This document shows positions 16,904 to 25,552 of a DNA stretch of 64,000 nt, one piece after another; position 1 is the stretch's first letter; each line of letters begins with the position of its first letter. The position numbers and the translations under genes are program-made. Origin of the DNA: Brevibacillus sp042683565 (lineage in GTDB: Bacteria; Bacillota; Bacilli; Brevibacillales; Brevibacillaceae); contig NZ_JBHUJW010000031.1 of assembly GCF_042683565.1 (NCBI RefSeq), positions 1 through 64,000 on the forward strand, given 5' to 3'. Below the pieces are notes generated by a model. That model saw only the letters and a list, made by a program, of their open reading frames with translations. It was not told the origin of the DNA and searched no databases.

Positions 16904-17803
16904 ATGAAACTGGCGATTCTTGGATTAGGAAAAATGGGCTACAATCTGACATTGAACCTGCTCTCGCATCAACACGAGGTCGTAGCTTATGATGTGGAGC
17001 CGACACGGGCACAGGAGCTGGAACGCGAAGGAGCCATTCCGGCACAATCGATCGAGGATGCGGTTGCCAAGCTGGACGCGCCGCGTGTCATCTGGCTGAT
17101 GGTTCCCGCAGGAGAGATCGTAGATGAGCTGGTGGACAAGCTTGCGGGGTTGCTGTCCCCTGGCGATATCGTCATCGACGGAGGCAATTCGCACTACAAG
17201 CAATCGGTAGAGCGCTACGGGCGGCTGAAGGAAAAAGGCATTCACTTTCTGGACGTCGGCACGAGCGGCGGGATGGAAGGCGCGCGCCACGGCGCTTGCA
17301 TGATGATTGGCGGCGACCGGGAAGCATTCGCCCGCATTGAGCCGATGATCCGCGACATCAACGTGCAGAACGGCTACCTGTACACAGGCGAGGCGGGCAG
17401 CGGCCACTTCCTGAAAATGATTCACAACGGGATCGAGTACGGCATGATGCAGGCGATCGGCGAAGGCTTTGAGGTGCTGGAAAAGAGCCCGTACAACTAC
17501 GATTTCGCCGAGGTGGCGCGGGTGTGGGCCAACGGTTCGGTCATCCGCGGCTGGCTGATGGACCTGACGGAGCGGGCGTTCCGCAAAGACGCGAAGCTGG
17601 ATGAAATCCGCGGGGTTATGCACTCCTCCGGCGAAGGCAAATGGACGTTGGAGACAGCCTTGGACCTGCAGGCGGCGACTCCGGTTATTGCCATGTCCCT
17701 CCTCATGCGCTATCGCTCGCTCGAGGCGGACACGTTTCACGGAAAAGTCGTCGCAGCGCTGCGCAATGAATTCGGCGGGCATGCGGTGGAAAAGAAATCG
17801 TAA
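16904..17803 (+). CDS. gnd: 6-phosphogluconate dehydrogenase, decarboxylating, short form
   Basis: This 299-residue enzyme converts 6-phosphogluconate to ribulose 5-phosphate, CO2 and reduced nucleotide. The Rossmann motif LAILGLGKMGYN is at the very N-terminus. GGNSHYKQS, DVGTSGGMEGARHG and the catalytic stretch KMIHNGIEYGMMQ are all present. It is of the short class of about 300 residues (like Bacillus YqeC) rather than the 470-residue class. ATG 16904 is chosen since it places the Rossmann strand at the start, although AAAAGGAG is 13 bases away. It completes gluconate import, phosphorylation and oxidation in this locus. Confidence 0.92.
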   Translation: MKLAILGLGKMGYNLTLNLLSHQHEVVAYDVEPTRAQELEREGAIPAQSIEDAVAKLDAPRVIWLMVPAGEIVDELVDKLAGLLSPGDIVIDGGNSHYKQSVERYGRLKEKGIHFLDVGTSGGMEGARHGACMMIGGDREAFARIEPMIRDINVQNGYLYTGEAGSGHFLKMIHNGIEYGMMQAIGEGFEVLEKSPYNYDFAEVARVWANGSVIRGWLMDLTERAFRKDAKLDEIRGVMHSSGEGKWTLETALDLQAATPVIAMSLLMRYRSLEADTFHGKVVAALRNEFGGHAVEKKS

Positions 17804-17824
17804 GAGCAAAGCAGTACAGCAGCA

Positions 17825-17860
17825 GGCGAAGGGAGAGGGAACATCCCTTCGCTTTGTTGT
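17825..17860 (+). terminator. Terminator after gnd
   Basis: GCGAAGGGA and TCCCTTCGC pair perfectly and are followed by TTTGTTG, 25 bases beyond the gnd stop. A second strong hairpin (GGGCGCGGCTT with AAGCCGCGCCC, 17883-17912) overlaps the end of the next gene on the minus strand. Confidence 0.65.
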
Positions 17861-17894
17861 GTGTCTGCAAGCATCCCACGAGGGCGCGGCTTTC

Positions 17895-18254
17895 TCATGA
17901 GGAAGCCGCGCCCGTCATGAAGAAGCGGATGGCCAGCAAACAAAGCAGCAGCGCCGCAAAGCAGCAAGCGGAGACGTACAATTGAATCCGATTCCGCCAG
18001 AAAAGACCGACCAGCAGGCACGCCACGCTGACGATGCCAAGGAGAAGGGGCACGAGAACCACCCATATGTTTTCGATGAGATAGATGTGTTCTGCAACCT
18101 TTTGCAAACTGCTGACACCTCCTGTCTTAACTTCCAAATAAAGGGTATCATTGCGTGTGGGGGCCGGTAAATAGCAAGTAAGGCAGAAGTCATACGAAAA
18201 CGTATATCCCGTCGCCCATTGATCTTGCTGATACTCGCTATCGAAACCTTCCAT
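17895..18254 (-). CDS. Small membrane protein downstream of the MBL-fold hydrolase
   Basis: The 119-residue protein has two strong hydrophobic helices near the C-terminus (IWVVLVPLLLGIVSVACLLVGL and a Cys/Ala/Leu-rich second helix), after a soluble N-terminal half with a CLTC pair. Its ATG lies 17 bases inside the end of the upstream hydrolase gene, suggesting translational coupling. No separate ribosome site is clear, so the start is uncertain. I do not recognise the family. Confidence 0.55.
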   Translation of the reverse strand: MEGFDSEYQQDQWATGYTFSYDFCLTCYLPAPTRNDTLYLEVKTGGVSSLQKVAEHIYLIENIWVVLVPLLLGIVSVACLLVGLFWRNRIQLYVSACCFAALLLCLLAIRFFMTGAASS

Positions 18255-19080
18255 TGGACGTATCTGGAAAATGGCCCTCGCGCTGATCGAGGCTGGCGAG
18301 CACAGACGTGACGATGTGCAAGGAGTCGAATTCGCCTTCGGAGATGTCGATGATCGGCAAGTGGCCAGGAAAGAGCGTACGGTTGATCTCGCCCGCAGCC
18401 AATCCCTTGCTGTAGAGATGGAGGATTTCCCCCGTGAGGTTTTCCAGATGCTCGAGCTTTTGATGGAGCATGGTTTTGCCGTTGGGTATATAGCCTGCAT
18501 GGGCGCAGTACAGCGCCTGAAAGTCGTGGGAAAGCACGAGCCGGAGGGAGTCCATGAGCGTCGGGATGGATTCTTCCCGCAGGATGACATTGGTCTTTGT
18601 CCCCAAAAACAGGTCTCCGGCGAACAGGCGGCCGGTTTTTTCGTGGATCAGGGCGATGTGGTCACGGGCGTGGCCGGGCGTTTCGAGCACTTTCCAGTCC
18701 AGGGTGCGGGAGTGGAACGATTTTCCCAGAGAGTGAGCCGGGAAAGGATCGCGGATGCCCCATGTGAGCTGCCGGTACACCGGGTAGTCGGCCCTTTGTG
18801 CGCAGCGGGCAACGCCTTTGTCGTGGATGTAGATGGGCACGTGCAGGTGCGCTTCGATCCATGCTGCTCCTCCGACATGGTCTTCATGGCTGTGGGTGAG
18901 GACGACAGATTCAAAGGATGAGGACTGATAGAACGGGATGAGCGATGCCTCGATCGTTTTCGGGCCGGTATCGATCATCATCCCATCCGTCAAATAGACG
19001 TAGACGGATGAGTCGCGTCCTTGTCGTTTGACGATCCCCTCCACACATACGACATCTTCATGGTTGTGTATGTGAATCAT
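18238..19080 (-). CDS. Metallo-beta-lactamase-fold hydrolase
   Basis: The 280-residue soluble protein has the signature THSHEDHVGG near residue 65, a downstream His in TPGHARDH and the Asp in FAGDLFLG that together form the binuclear metal site of the glyoxalase II-like branch. It is likely a thioesterase or lactonase-type hydrolase; the substrate cannot be told. ATG 19080 has GGAGGTG at ideal spacing. It may be co-transcribed with the small membrane protein that overlaps its end. Confidence 0.88.
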   Translation of the reverse strand: MIHIHNHEDVVCVEGIVKRQGRDSSVYVYLTDGMMIDTGPKTIEASLIPFYQSSSFESVVLTHSHEDHVGGAAWIEAHLHVPIYIHDKGVARCAQRADYPVYRQLTWGIRDPFPAHSLGKSFHSRTLDWKVLETPGHARDHIALIHEKTGRLFAGDLFLGTKTNVILREESIPTLMDSLRLVLSHDFQALYCAHAGYIPNGKTMLHQKLEHLENLTGEILHLYSKGLAAGEINRTLFPGHLPIIDISEGEFDSLHIVTSVLASLDQREGHFPDTSNGRFR

Positions 19081-19241
19081 GTGCAGCACCTCCTGCTATC
19101 AAATTCTCTCTACCAATAAAAAAATTAGCTCACCTTCTCATTATACAATTCAGTGATTATTCTGTCATTTTTCAAAGTCTTTTTGCAGGGGCGGCAAGCC
19201 GTGTAAGATGAGAGGATGAAGATGTTGCAAGAGGTGAAAAA

Positions 19242-21773
19242 ATGAGCGCATTGCCGATCGACGAAATATTGCCGGAGCTGCTGGCGACGCTGCGCGACCA
19301 TGCGAACGCCGTACTCGTAGCAGCGCCGGGTGCCGGAAAGACGACGCGCGTCCCGCTGGCCGTCCTGGACGAGCCGTGGCTGGCAGGACGGCGCATCTTG
19401 CTGCTGGAGCCGCGCCGTCTGGCTGCGAGGGCGGCCGCCAGATATATGGCTGCGGCACTGGGGGAGCAGGTAGGAGAAACGGTAGGCTATCGGGTCAGAA
19501 TGGACGCGAAAGTCGGTCCGAACACCCGGATCGAGGTCATCACGGAAGGGGTGCTGACGCGGATGCTGCAGGCAGACCCTGGGCTGGAGGGTGTCGGCCT
19601 GATTTTGTTTGACGAGTTTCATGAACGCAGCCTGCATGCGGATCTCGGGCTCGCTCTTGGCTTGCAGGCGCAAAGCCTGTTTCGTGAAGACTTGCGGATC
19701 GTGGTCATGTCGGCGACGATGGATGCCGCTGCGGTTTCCCGCCTGCTGGGCAATGCGCCGGTGATCGCAAGCGAAGGGAGGATGTTCCCCGTCGAGACCC
19801 GCTATCTCGCGCGGCCGATGGAAGGACGGCTGGAGGATGCCGTCGCGGCGAAGATTGTGCAGGCGCTGTCCGAAGAAACGGGCGATGTGCTGGTCTTGCT
19901 CCCGGGAGCGGGCGAAATTCGCCGCGTCGAGGGAAAGCTGCGGGCCGCCGGATTGCCTCCTCATGTCGCCATCGCTCCTTTGTACGGCGCCTTGCCGCAG
20001 GAAGCGCAGGATGCGGCGATCCGGCCTGCGCAGCCTGGCAAGCGCAAGATCGTCCTGGCGACGTCCATCGCGGAGACGAGCCTGACGGTGGAAGGGGTAC
20101 GGATCGTCATTGACAGCGGCCTCATGCGCGTCCCTCGCTTTTCCCCTCGCACAGGGATGACCAGGCTGGAGACGATTCAGGTTTCTCGGGCCTCTGCCGA
20201 TCAGCGCAGGGGAAGGGCAGGACGGCTGTCGCCGGGGGTCTGCTACCGGATGTGGACTCAGCAGGAGGATCGGGCGCTCGCGGCGCACACGGCTCCGGAG
20301 ATTCGCGAGGCGGATTTGACGCCCCTGGCGCTGGAGCTGGCTGCGTGGGGAGCGGACGACCCGGATGAGCTGGCGTGGCTCGACTCTCCGCCGCGCGCAG
20401 CTTTGGCGCACGCCCGCGATCTGCTCGTCCAGCTGGGCGCGTTGGACGCTCGCGGGAAAATAACCGCGCATGGCCGGGAGTTGGCCGGGCTGGGGCTGCA
20501 CCCAAGGCTGGCGCACATGATCCTCGAAGCAGAAGGGCGGGAGCAGCTGGAGCTGGCATGCGAACTGGCGGCGCTGCTGGGAGAACGGGATATTTTGCGC
20601 GGCAGAGGCGCTGCCGGACAGGCGGATTTGCGGCTGCGGGTCGAGGCGCTGCGGGCAGCCGCGGACGGGCGGCGAACGGGAAAGCTGCTGCCGGCGGGCT
20701 TCTGGGAGGTCGACGAGGAAGCGTGTCGACGCATCTGGCAGGAGGCGGCTGCGCTGAAGCAGACGTGGCGGGCTCGCGTGATAGAGCAGAGAGCGGGGGC
20801 GGGCGATTCGTTGGATGCGATCGGTTCGCTGCTGGCCAAAGCCTTTCCGGACCGGATCGGACAGCGCAGGGACAGCGGGAAGTACGTGCTGAGCAACGGC
20901 AGGGGAGCCGTCTTTGCTGGCGATCAGCCGCTTGCATACGCCGCCTATGTAGTTGCGGCAGAGCTGGACGATGTCGGGACGGACAGCCGGATCATGCTGG
21001 CGGCGGGGATCACCGAGGAAGAGCTGGAGCGCGTCTGCGCAGAGAGCATCGAGGAGGAGACAGCCGTTTGGTGGGACAAGTCGGCGCAGTCGGTGCGCGC
21101 CCGCAAGCGCAGGCGGCTCGGTGCGCTGGTCCTGCGGGAGACGCCTGCCCCTCTGACAGACCCGGATGCGGTGGCGGCTGCCCTGCTGCAAGGAATTGCC
21201 GAAGAAGGGCTCGCCGTGCTGCCATGGAGCCGCCACGCCCGTCAATTGCAGGAGCGCCTTTTGTTTCTGCACCGCTTGGACGGCTCGTGGCCGGACGTCT
21301 CGGACAGCGCTTTGCTCGCGCATGTGGACGAATGGCTGGGCCCGCATGTGCAGGGGATCAGGAGCCGGGATGAGCTGTCCCGCCTCTCGCTTTCCGCGAT
21401 TCTGGAGTCGCTGCTCGACTGGGAGCAGCGGCGGGAGCTGGACGAGCACGCTCCGACACACGTCGTCGTCCCCAGCGGCTCGCGTTTGCCGATCGATTAC
21501 AGCGACCCGCAGGCGCCTGTTTTGGCCGTCCGTCTGCAGGAGGTGTTCGGGTGGAAGGAGACGCCGCGCATCGGGCGAGGGCGTGTGCCGCTGACCCTGC
21601 ACCTGCTGTCGCCCGCCAACCGGCCGGTTCAGGTCACGCGAGATTTGGCCAGCTTCTGGCAGAGTGCGTATTTTGACGTGAAAAAAGATTTGAAGGGACG
21701 CTATCCCAAGCATTATTGGCCGGACGACCCGCTGCAGGCAATCCCGACGAACCGGACGCGGCCGCGTGCCTAG
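19242..21773 (+). CDS. hrpB: ATP-dependent helicase HrpB
   Basis: The 843-residue superfamily 2 DExH helicase is close to the usual length of HrpB (about 820). Walker A is APGAGKTT at residues 28-35 and the DExH box is DEFHERS near 124. SATMDAAAVSRLL is motif III. TSIAETSLTVEGVRIVIDSG and QRRGRAGRLSPGVCYRMW are motifs V and VI. The long C-terminal HrpB domain follows. AGAGGTGAAAAA precedes the ATG. It is monocistronic. The physiological role of HrpB is poorly known even in model organisms. Confidence 0.93.
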   Translation: MSALPIDEILPELLATLRDHANAVLVAAPGAGKTTRVPLAVLDEPWLAGRRILLLEPRRLAARAAARYMAAALGEQVGETVGYRVRMDAKVGPNTRIEVITEGVLTRMLQADPGLEGVGLILFDEFHERSLHADLGLALGLQAQSLFREDLRIVVMSATMDAAAVSRLLGNAPVIASEGRMFPVETRYLARPMEGRLEDAVAAKIVQALSEETGDVLVLLPGAGEIRRVEGKLRAAGLPPHVAIAPLYGALPQEAQDAAIRPAQPGKRKIVLATSIAETSLTVEGVRIVIDSGLMRVPRFSPRTGMTRLETIQVSRASADQRRGRAGRLSPGVCYRMWTQQEDRALAAHTAPEIREADLTPLALELAAWGADDPDELAWLDSPPRAALAHARDLLVQLGALDARGKITAHGRELAGLGLHPRLAHMILEAEGREQLELACELAALLGERDILRGRGAAGQADLRLRVEALRAAADGRRTGKLLPAGFWEVDEEACRRIWQEAAALKQTWRARVIEQRAGAGDSLDAIGSLLAKAFPDRIGQRRDSGKYVLSNGRGAVFAGDQPLAYAAYVVAAELDDVGTDSRIMLAAGITEEELERVCAESIEEETAVWWDKSAQSVRARKRRRLGALVLRETPAPLTDPDAVAAALLQGIAEEGLAVLPWSRHARQLQERLLFLHRLDGSWPDVSDSALLAHVDEWLGPHVQGIRSRDELSRLSLSAILESLLDWEQRRELDEHAPTHVVVPSGSRLPIDYSDPQAPVLAVRLQEVFGWKETPRIGRGRVPLTLHLLSPANRPVQVTRDLASFWQSAYFDVKKDLKGRYPKHYWPDDPLQAIPTNRTRPRA

Positions 21774-21798
21774 TACCGCCTGCAGGGAAGCAGACGCC

Positions 21799-22464
21799 TT
21801 ACTTGGGGTCGGAGGCTTCCTCTCCCCAGCGTTCGCGGAAAATGAGCTTTTGCAAGTCGAGCCGCTTTTCCCACCGGTGTTTTTCCAGGAGGGGGCGATC
21901 CGGGTAGTCGTCCGTATAACCGACAGACAATAGCGCTACCGGCTCGATATGGGGCGGGATTTCCAGGATGCGCCGCACGTCCTGCTTTTTATAGAAGCTG
22001 ACCCAGCCCATCGCGAGGCCCTCTGCGTACGCAGCCAGCCACATGTTTTGAATGGCGCAGCTGACGGACATGATGTCGGTCTCCGGAATCGAATTTCGTC
22101 CGAGCACGTGGTCGCCGCCGCGAGTCGGGTCACAGGTCACGCAAATCGTGACGGGTGCTTCCTTGATTCCCTGGATTTTCAGCTCCAGAAAAGCCGATTC
22201 GCGGCCCGATCCTTCGTAATGAATCGCCAGGGCGCGCCGTTCCTTGTCTGCGCAGGCGGCGAGCTGCTGCTTGGTGGCATCTTCTGTGACGATGATGAAA
22301 TTCCACGGCTGCATGAAGCCGACGGACGGGGCATGGTGAGCGGCGGCCAGAATCATCGCCAGTTTCTCGGACGGGATGGGGTCGCTGCGAAAGGTGCGGA
22401 TGTCCCTGCGGTTGCTGATGGCTTTGTACAGCCCGATTTTTTCTTCTTCTGTCAAGCGGTTCAT
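21799..22464 (-). CDS. bluB: 5,6-dimethylbenzimidazole synthase BluB
   Basis: This 221-residue protein has the nitroreductase fold but with the BluB-specific pattern: RRDIRTFRSDPIPSEKL, AAAHHAPSVGFMQPWNFII, IKEAPVTICVTCDPTRGG and NMWLAAYAEGLAMGWVSFY. BluB breaks down reduced FMN with oxygen to give the lower ligand of vitamin B12. The start is the ATG of MNRLTEEE at 22464; GGAGG is 12 bases upstream. No other cobalamin gene and no recognisable cobalamin riboswitch lies nearby. A generic nitroreductase is the alternative, but the motifs fit BluB much better. Confidence 0.88.
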   Translation of the reverse strand: MNRLTEEEKIGLYKAISNRRDIRTFRSDPIPSEKLAMILAAAHHAPSVGFMQPWNFIIVTEDATKQQLAACADKERRALAIHYEGSGRESAFLELKIQGIKEAPVTICVTCDPTRGGDHVLGRNSIPETDIMSVSCAIQNMWLAAYAEGLAMGWVSFYKKQDVRRILEIPPHIEPVALLSVGYTDDYPDRPLLEKHRWEKRLDLQKLIFRERWGEEASDPK

Positions 22465-22601
22465 GATGGCATGTGCCCTCCTGCCTGTTTTTCCTCTCAT
22501 TGTAATCGGGAAAGAGACTTTGCTCCAGACATCTGTTTGACATATTCCTCTCATACGCTAGGAAGAGAGTCTGTTGCGATCGCAAGAGGAGTGAAGCGAA
22601 A

Positions 22602-23285
22602 GTGAAGAGCATCCTGATTGTAGAAGACGAACTGCCGATCTCTCGCGTCTTGAAGGCTTATCTGGAAAAGAGTCAGTTTCACGTCGAGCAGGCATTTACC
22701 GGCGATGAGGCCGTGCGCAAATTCGATGCGGGCAATCCGGCGCTCGTCCTGCTGGATGTCATGCTCCCCGGCAGGAGCGGCTGGAGCATCCTGGAGTATA
22801 TTCGGAACAAAAGCTCATGTCCCGTGATCATGCTCACGGCATTGGGGCAAATTGACAATAAGCTGATGGGACTGCATCAAGGGGCGGACGACTACATCAC
22901 CAAGCCGTTCATCGCGGACGAGGTCGTGGCGCGCGTCCAGGCAGTGCTCAGGCGTTCGACGAACATGATAGAAGGCGATCGGGTCAGACAGTTCGGCAGC
23001 CTGAAAGTCGATTTCAAGGCATATACCGTAACTTTGCACGGGATTGAGCTGGCGTTTACCCCCAAGGACCTGTCCCTGTTTTTATTTTTGGCGCAGTACA
23101 AAAACCAGACGTTCACGAGGGAGCAGCTCATTGAGCACGTGTGGGGCATGGATTACGAAGGCAGCGACCGGGCCGTAGACCTGGCGATCAAACGAATCCG
23201 CCGATCTCTGGAAAACTGGCCGGCTTCAGAAGGGGAGATCCGGACCTATCGCGGTCTGGGATACAAGCTGTGTGTCTATGAATAA
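22602..23285 (+). CDS. OmpR/PhoB-family response regulator
   Basis: The 227-residue protein has a receiver domain (phospho-acceptor Asp 52 in LVLLDVMLPG, acidic pair in VEDE, Lys in ITKPF) and a C-terminal winged helix (residues about 130-227, EQLIEHVWGMDYEGSDRAVDLAIKRIR). It starts at GTG 22602 with AGAGGAG upstream. The stop overlaps the start of the histidine kinase gene, so the two form a two-component operon. Its most attractive target is the MacA/MacB-like exporter at 25.5 kb, which has a matching direct-repeat site. Confidence 0.92.
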   Translation: MKSILIVEDELPISRVLKAYLEKSQFHVEQAFTGDEAVRKFDAGNPALVLLDVMLPGRSGWSILEYIRNKSSCPVIMLTALGQIDNKLMGLHQGADDYITKPFIADEVVARVQAVLRRSTNMIEGDRVRQFGSLKVDFKAYTVTLHGIELAFTPKDLSLFLFLAQYKNQTFTREQLIEHVWGMDYEGSDRAVDLAIKRIRRSLENWPASEGEIRTYRGLGYKLCVYE

Positions 23286-24696
23286 GAACAGGCAAACCAC
23301 GCTTTTTCGCTACTGGACGACACGCTACCTGATTACGCTGTGCGTCGGCCTGCTCGTCATCGGGATCGCCTCCAGCCTGTGGATCAACTACAATGAAACG
23401 CAGAAGCGGCTGGACTTCATGCGGCTGACGGCCGGCGAAATAGCGGATCGCGTTCTCGATGCGGACGGAAATATCAAGGTCGCGCCGTTTTTGTTCCGCA
23501 TTCTGGACAACAGGCAGCAATCACTGCGGCAAAATTACAAACCGTTCATGCTGATCCTGGGGGCGCAAAAGCAGCCGCTGTTTGACTTGCCCGGCCCCCT
23601 TTCCAACGAGCTGTCCGCGCGCGCTGCCCAACTGACGGATGCCGGGGAGGACGTCACGGAGATCACCCTCTCGCGGGGAGAGCAATTTTTGTTCGTCAAA
23701 CGCAGCATTACCGCCAAGGAGCAAACGGTCGGCTGGGTCTTTTTGTTCACGCCGAAAAAGGAAATGATGCGCAGCACCACGGAATTTCAGCTTCTGTTTA
23801 TTATGCTCATCAGCCTGGGACTGCTCGGATGGCTGGTCATTTTCCTTTTGACGAAAAAGCTGTCGCAGCCAATCATGGACGTCGCAGCGGCCGCGAAGCA
23901 GATCGTGATCGGCGACTACGACATCCGCCTGGAAAAAGACAGCAAGGAAACGGAAATTTACGAGCTGATCCACTCGTTCAAGGAGATGGCAGACCGGCTG
24001 CGTCAGCTGGAGATGATGCGGACGGAGCTGCTCGCAGGCGTGACCCACGAGCTGAAGACGCCCGTCACCTCGATCAGCGGGCTGGTGCAGGCCGTCAAAG
24101 ACGACATCGTCACGGGAGCGGAGGCGAAGGAATTTTTGGAAATATGTACCAGTGAGACGGCGCGGCTGCAAAAAATGGTGGAGGATTTGCTCGATTTCAA
24201 CTCGTTTGCGGTCGGAGACATCCGCATTCGCCGGGAGAGCCAGGATGTGTACGAGCTGGTGCAGGAAATCACCCATCAGTGGCGGATCGGACAGGAGGAG
24301 GACAACCTCTCGCTGCACGTGGAGAAGCCCGAGCGGCCGATCATCGTCTTCACCGATCCGCTGCGGGTGCAGCAGGTGTTGTACAATTTGCTGAACAACG
24401 CGGCCCAGGCGTCCCGACCCGGCGGACGCATCGAGATACGCCTTGGCGAGACACCACAGGACATACGAATTGTCGTGCAGGATCACGGGACGGGGATTCC
24501 TGCGGCGGAGCAGCCCTTTGTCTTTGACCGTTTTTATCGTGGCGAGGAGAAGAAGCATACCGTGCGCGGGCTGGGATTGGGGCTGTCCTTCAGCCGGATG
24601 ATCGCCCAGGCGCTGGGGGGAAATCTGGAGCTGACGGAATCCTCGGAAGCAGGCACGACCTTCACGCTGACTTTGCGAAAAGGTGTGGAAGTGTAG
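23278..24696 (+). CDS. Sensor histidine kinase
   Basis: The 472-residue kinase has a first membrane helix near residues 17-35, an extracellular sensor domain of about 130 residues, a second helix near 165-185, a HAMP linker, the phospho-acceptor His in AGVTHELKTPVTS and ATP-binding motifs NLLNNAAQAS, DHGTGIP and GLGLGLSFS. ATG 23278 overlaps the regulator stop; GTG 23272 is an alternative. The stimulus is not known. Confidence 0.92.
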   Translation: MNKNRQTTLFRYWTTRYLITLCVGLLVIGIASSLWINYNETQKRLDFMRLTAGEIADRVLDADGNIKVAPFLFRILDNRQQSLRQNYKPFMLILGAQKQPLFDLPGPLSNELSARAAQLTDAGEDVTEITLSRGEQFLFVKRSITAKEQTVGWVFLFTPKKEMMRSTTEFQLLFIMLISLGLLGWLVIFLLTKKLSQPIMDVAAAAKQIVIGDYDIRLEKDSKETEIYELIHSFKEMADRLRQLEMMRTELLAGVTHELKTPVTSISGLVQAVKDDIVTGAEAKEFLEICTSETARLQKMVEDLLDFNSFAVGDIRIRRESQDVYELVQEITHQWRIGQEEDNLSLHVEKPERPIIVFTDPLRVQQVLYNLLNNAAQASRPGGRIEIRLGETPQDIRIVVQDHGTGIPAAEQPFVFDRFYRGEEKKHTVRGLGLGLSFSRMIAQALGGNLELTESSEAGTTFTLTLRKGVEV

Positions 24697-24727
24697 AGGA
24701 GACTGATGCCTTGTCTAAAGTTTGAGC

Positions 24728-24799
24728 GCACCCCTTGGAATAGACATGGGAGAAACCTCTGCGGGTTTCCGATGTAAATTCCAAGGGGTGCCTTTTTTC
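24728..24799. terminator. Strong, long-stem terminator after the two-component operon
   Basis: GCACCCCTTGGAAT (24728-24741) pairs perfectly over 14 bases with ATTCCAAGGGGTGC (24778-24791), with a small inner AAACC/GGGTTT hairpin, followed by TTTTTT. Confidence 0.75.
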
Positions 24800-24814
24800 T
24801 TGCCATTGCGCTAT

Positions 24815-25318
24815 TCAACTATGTCGACGAAATAAATGTTTCACCTCTTTCATGAGTTTTTGTTGATCGCCCTTGTTAACTAAACAGATCGCTGCAAGTA
24901 CATAGCAAAGAGTCAATCCGATTGAAACCAAGATCATCTCAAACCATTTCACAACAACCACAACAAGAGGGACCGAGAGCAATTTAACGGAAATTTGCAA
25001 AGCCTGTCTTAATGACCCTATTTTCCCTAGATGCGCAGATGGGACGATCGTCTGCAAAAAGGTTCTTTCACATACTTTTGAAATGGCTATGAAACCGCCT
25101 AACACGAATTCCAGTATACTCAGCAAAAGGATCGAGGGATTGCTCCCAACGGGGCCAGTATAGCCGCACTTCCCAACAGACTGAAGATAAACGTGACGAC
25201 AATATTTTTTTGCAGGATAGTAATTCGCTTGAAAATTTCCAGGAAAAAAATCCTTCCGACTCCCTAACGCAGAAATCAGGGAGGCCATAATAAACGTTGT
25301 TATGTTTTTCTTTGTCAT
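24815..25318 (-). pseudogene. Degraded MFS exporter gene
   Basis: The frame from ATG 25318 begins with an MFS-like start (KKNITTFIMASLISALGS) but runs at once into a Lys/Tyr/Cys-rich stretch not expected in a membrane protein. It then continues with what looks like the last membrane segments of an MFS exporter (FVLGGFIAISKVCERTFLQ, LSVPLVVVVVKW). Only about 168 residues remain where about 410 are normal, so the middle has been lost. The region is AT-rich compared with its neighbours. A ribosome site is still seen upstream. Confidence 0.6.
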
Positions 25319-25462
25319 GCCTGATCGTTTCACCTATAACAAAGAATTTTTGAGGAAAGCGAACCGGTCCAAATCATGCTTGGCCCATCCAAATTTTTGA
25401 ACAGTGCAGCAATTTTTCCTAATATTACTATATTCGTTTTCATTTTCAAATCAATAAAAGGC

Positions 25463-25483
25463 TCCTGACGCAATCCTGACGCA
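25463..25483. promoter_or_regulatory. Tandem direct repeat, candidate response-regulator site
   Basis: TCCTGACGCA occurs at 25463-25472 and again at 25474-25483, an exact repeat with an 11-base period, about 70 bases before the exporter operon. OmpR/PhoB-type dimers bind head-to-tail repeats with this spacing. The two-component system at 22.6-24.7 kb is the obvious candidate. Confidence 0.6.
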
Positions 25484-25552
25484 TTTGTTCCGTATATTTG
25501 ATCCCATCACGAGGTTCATGCAAACAAGAAAGCGAGTGGGGGGAGTCTCCAG

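Noticed and set aside
17883..17912. Very stable GC hairpin as a terminator
   Set aside because: Neither strand has a U-run after it, so I note it only with the neighbouring terminator; it may reflect coding constraints at the end of the small membrane gene.
19125..21713. 862-codon minus-strand frame opposite hrpB
   Set aside because: Complement of an intact helicase gene; Arg/Pro/Gln-rich low-complexity product with no motif.
22465..22600. Possible cobalamin riboswitch upstream of bluB
   Set aside because: The gap is only about 135 bases and shared with the divergent regulator gene. I could not find the B12-box pattern or the expected stems.
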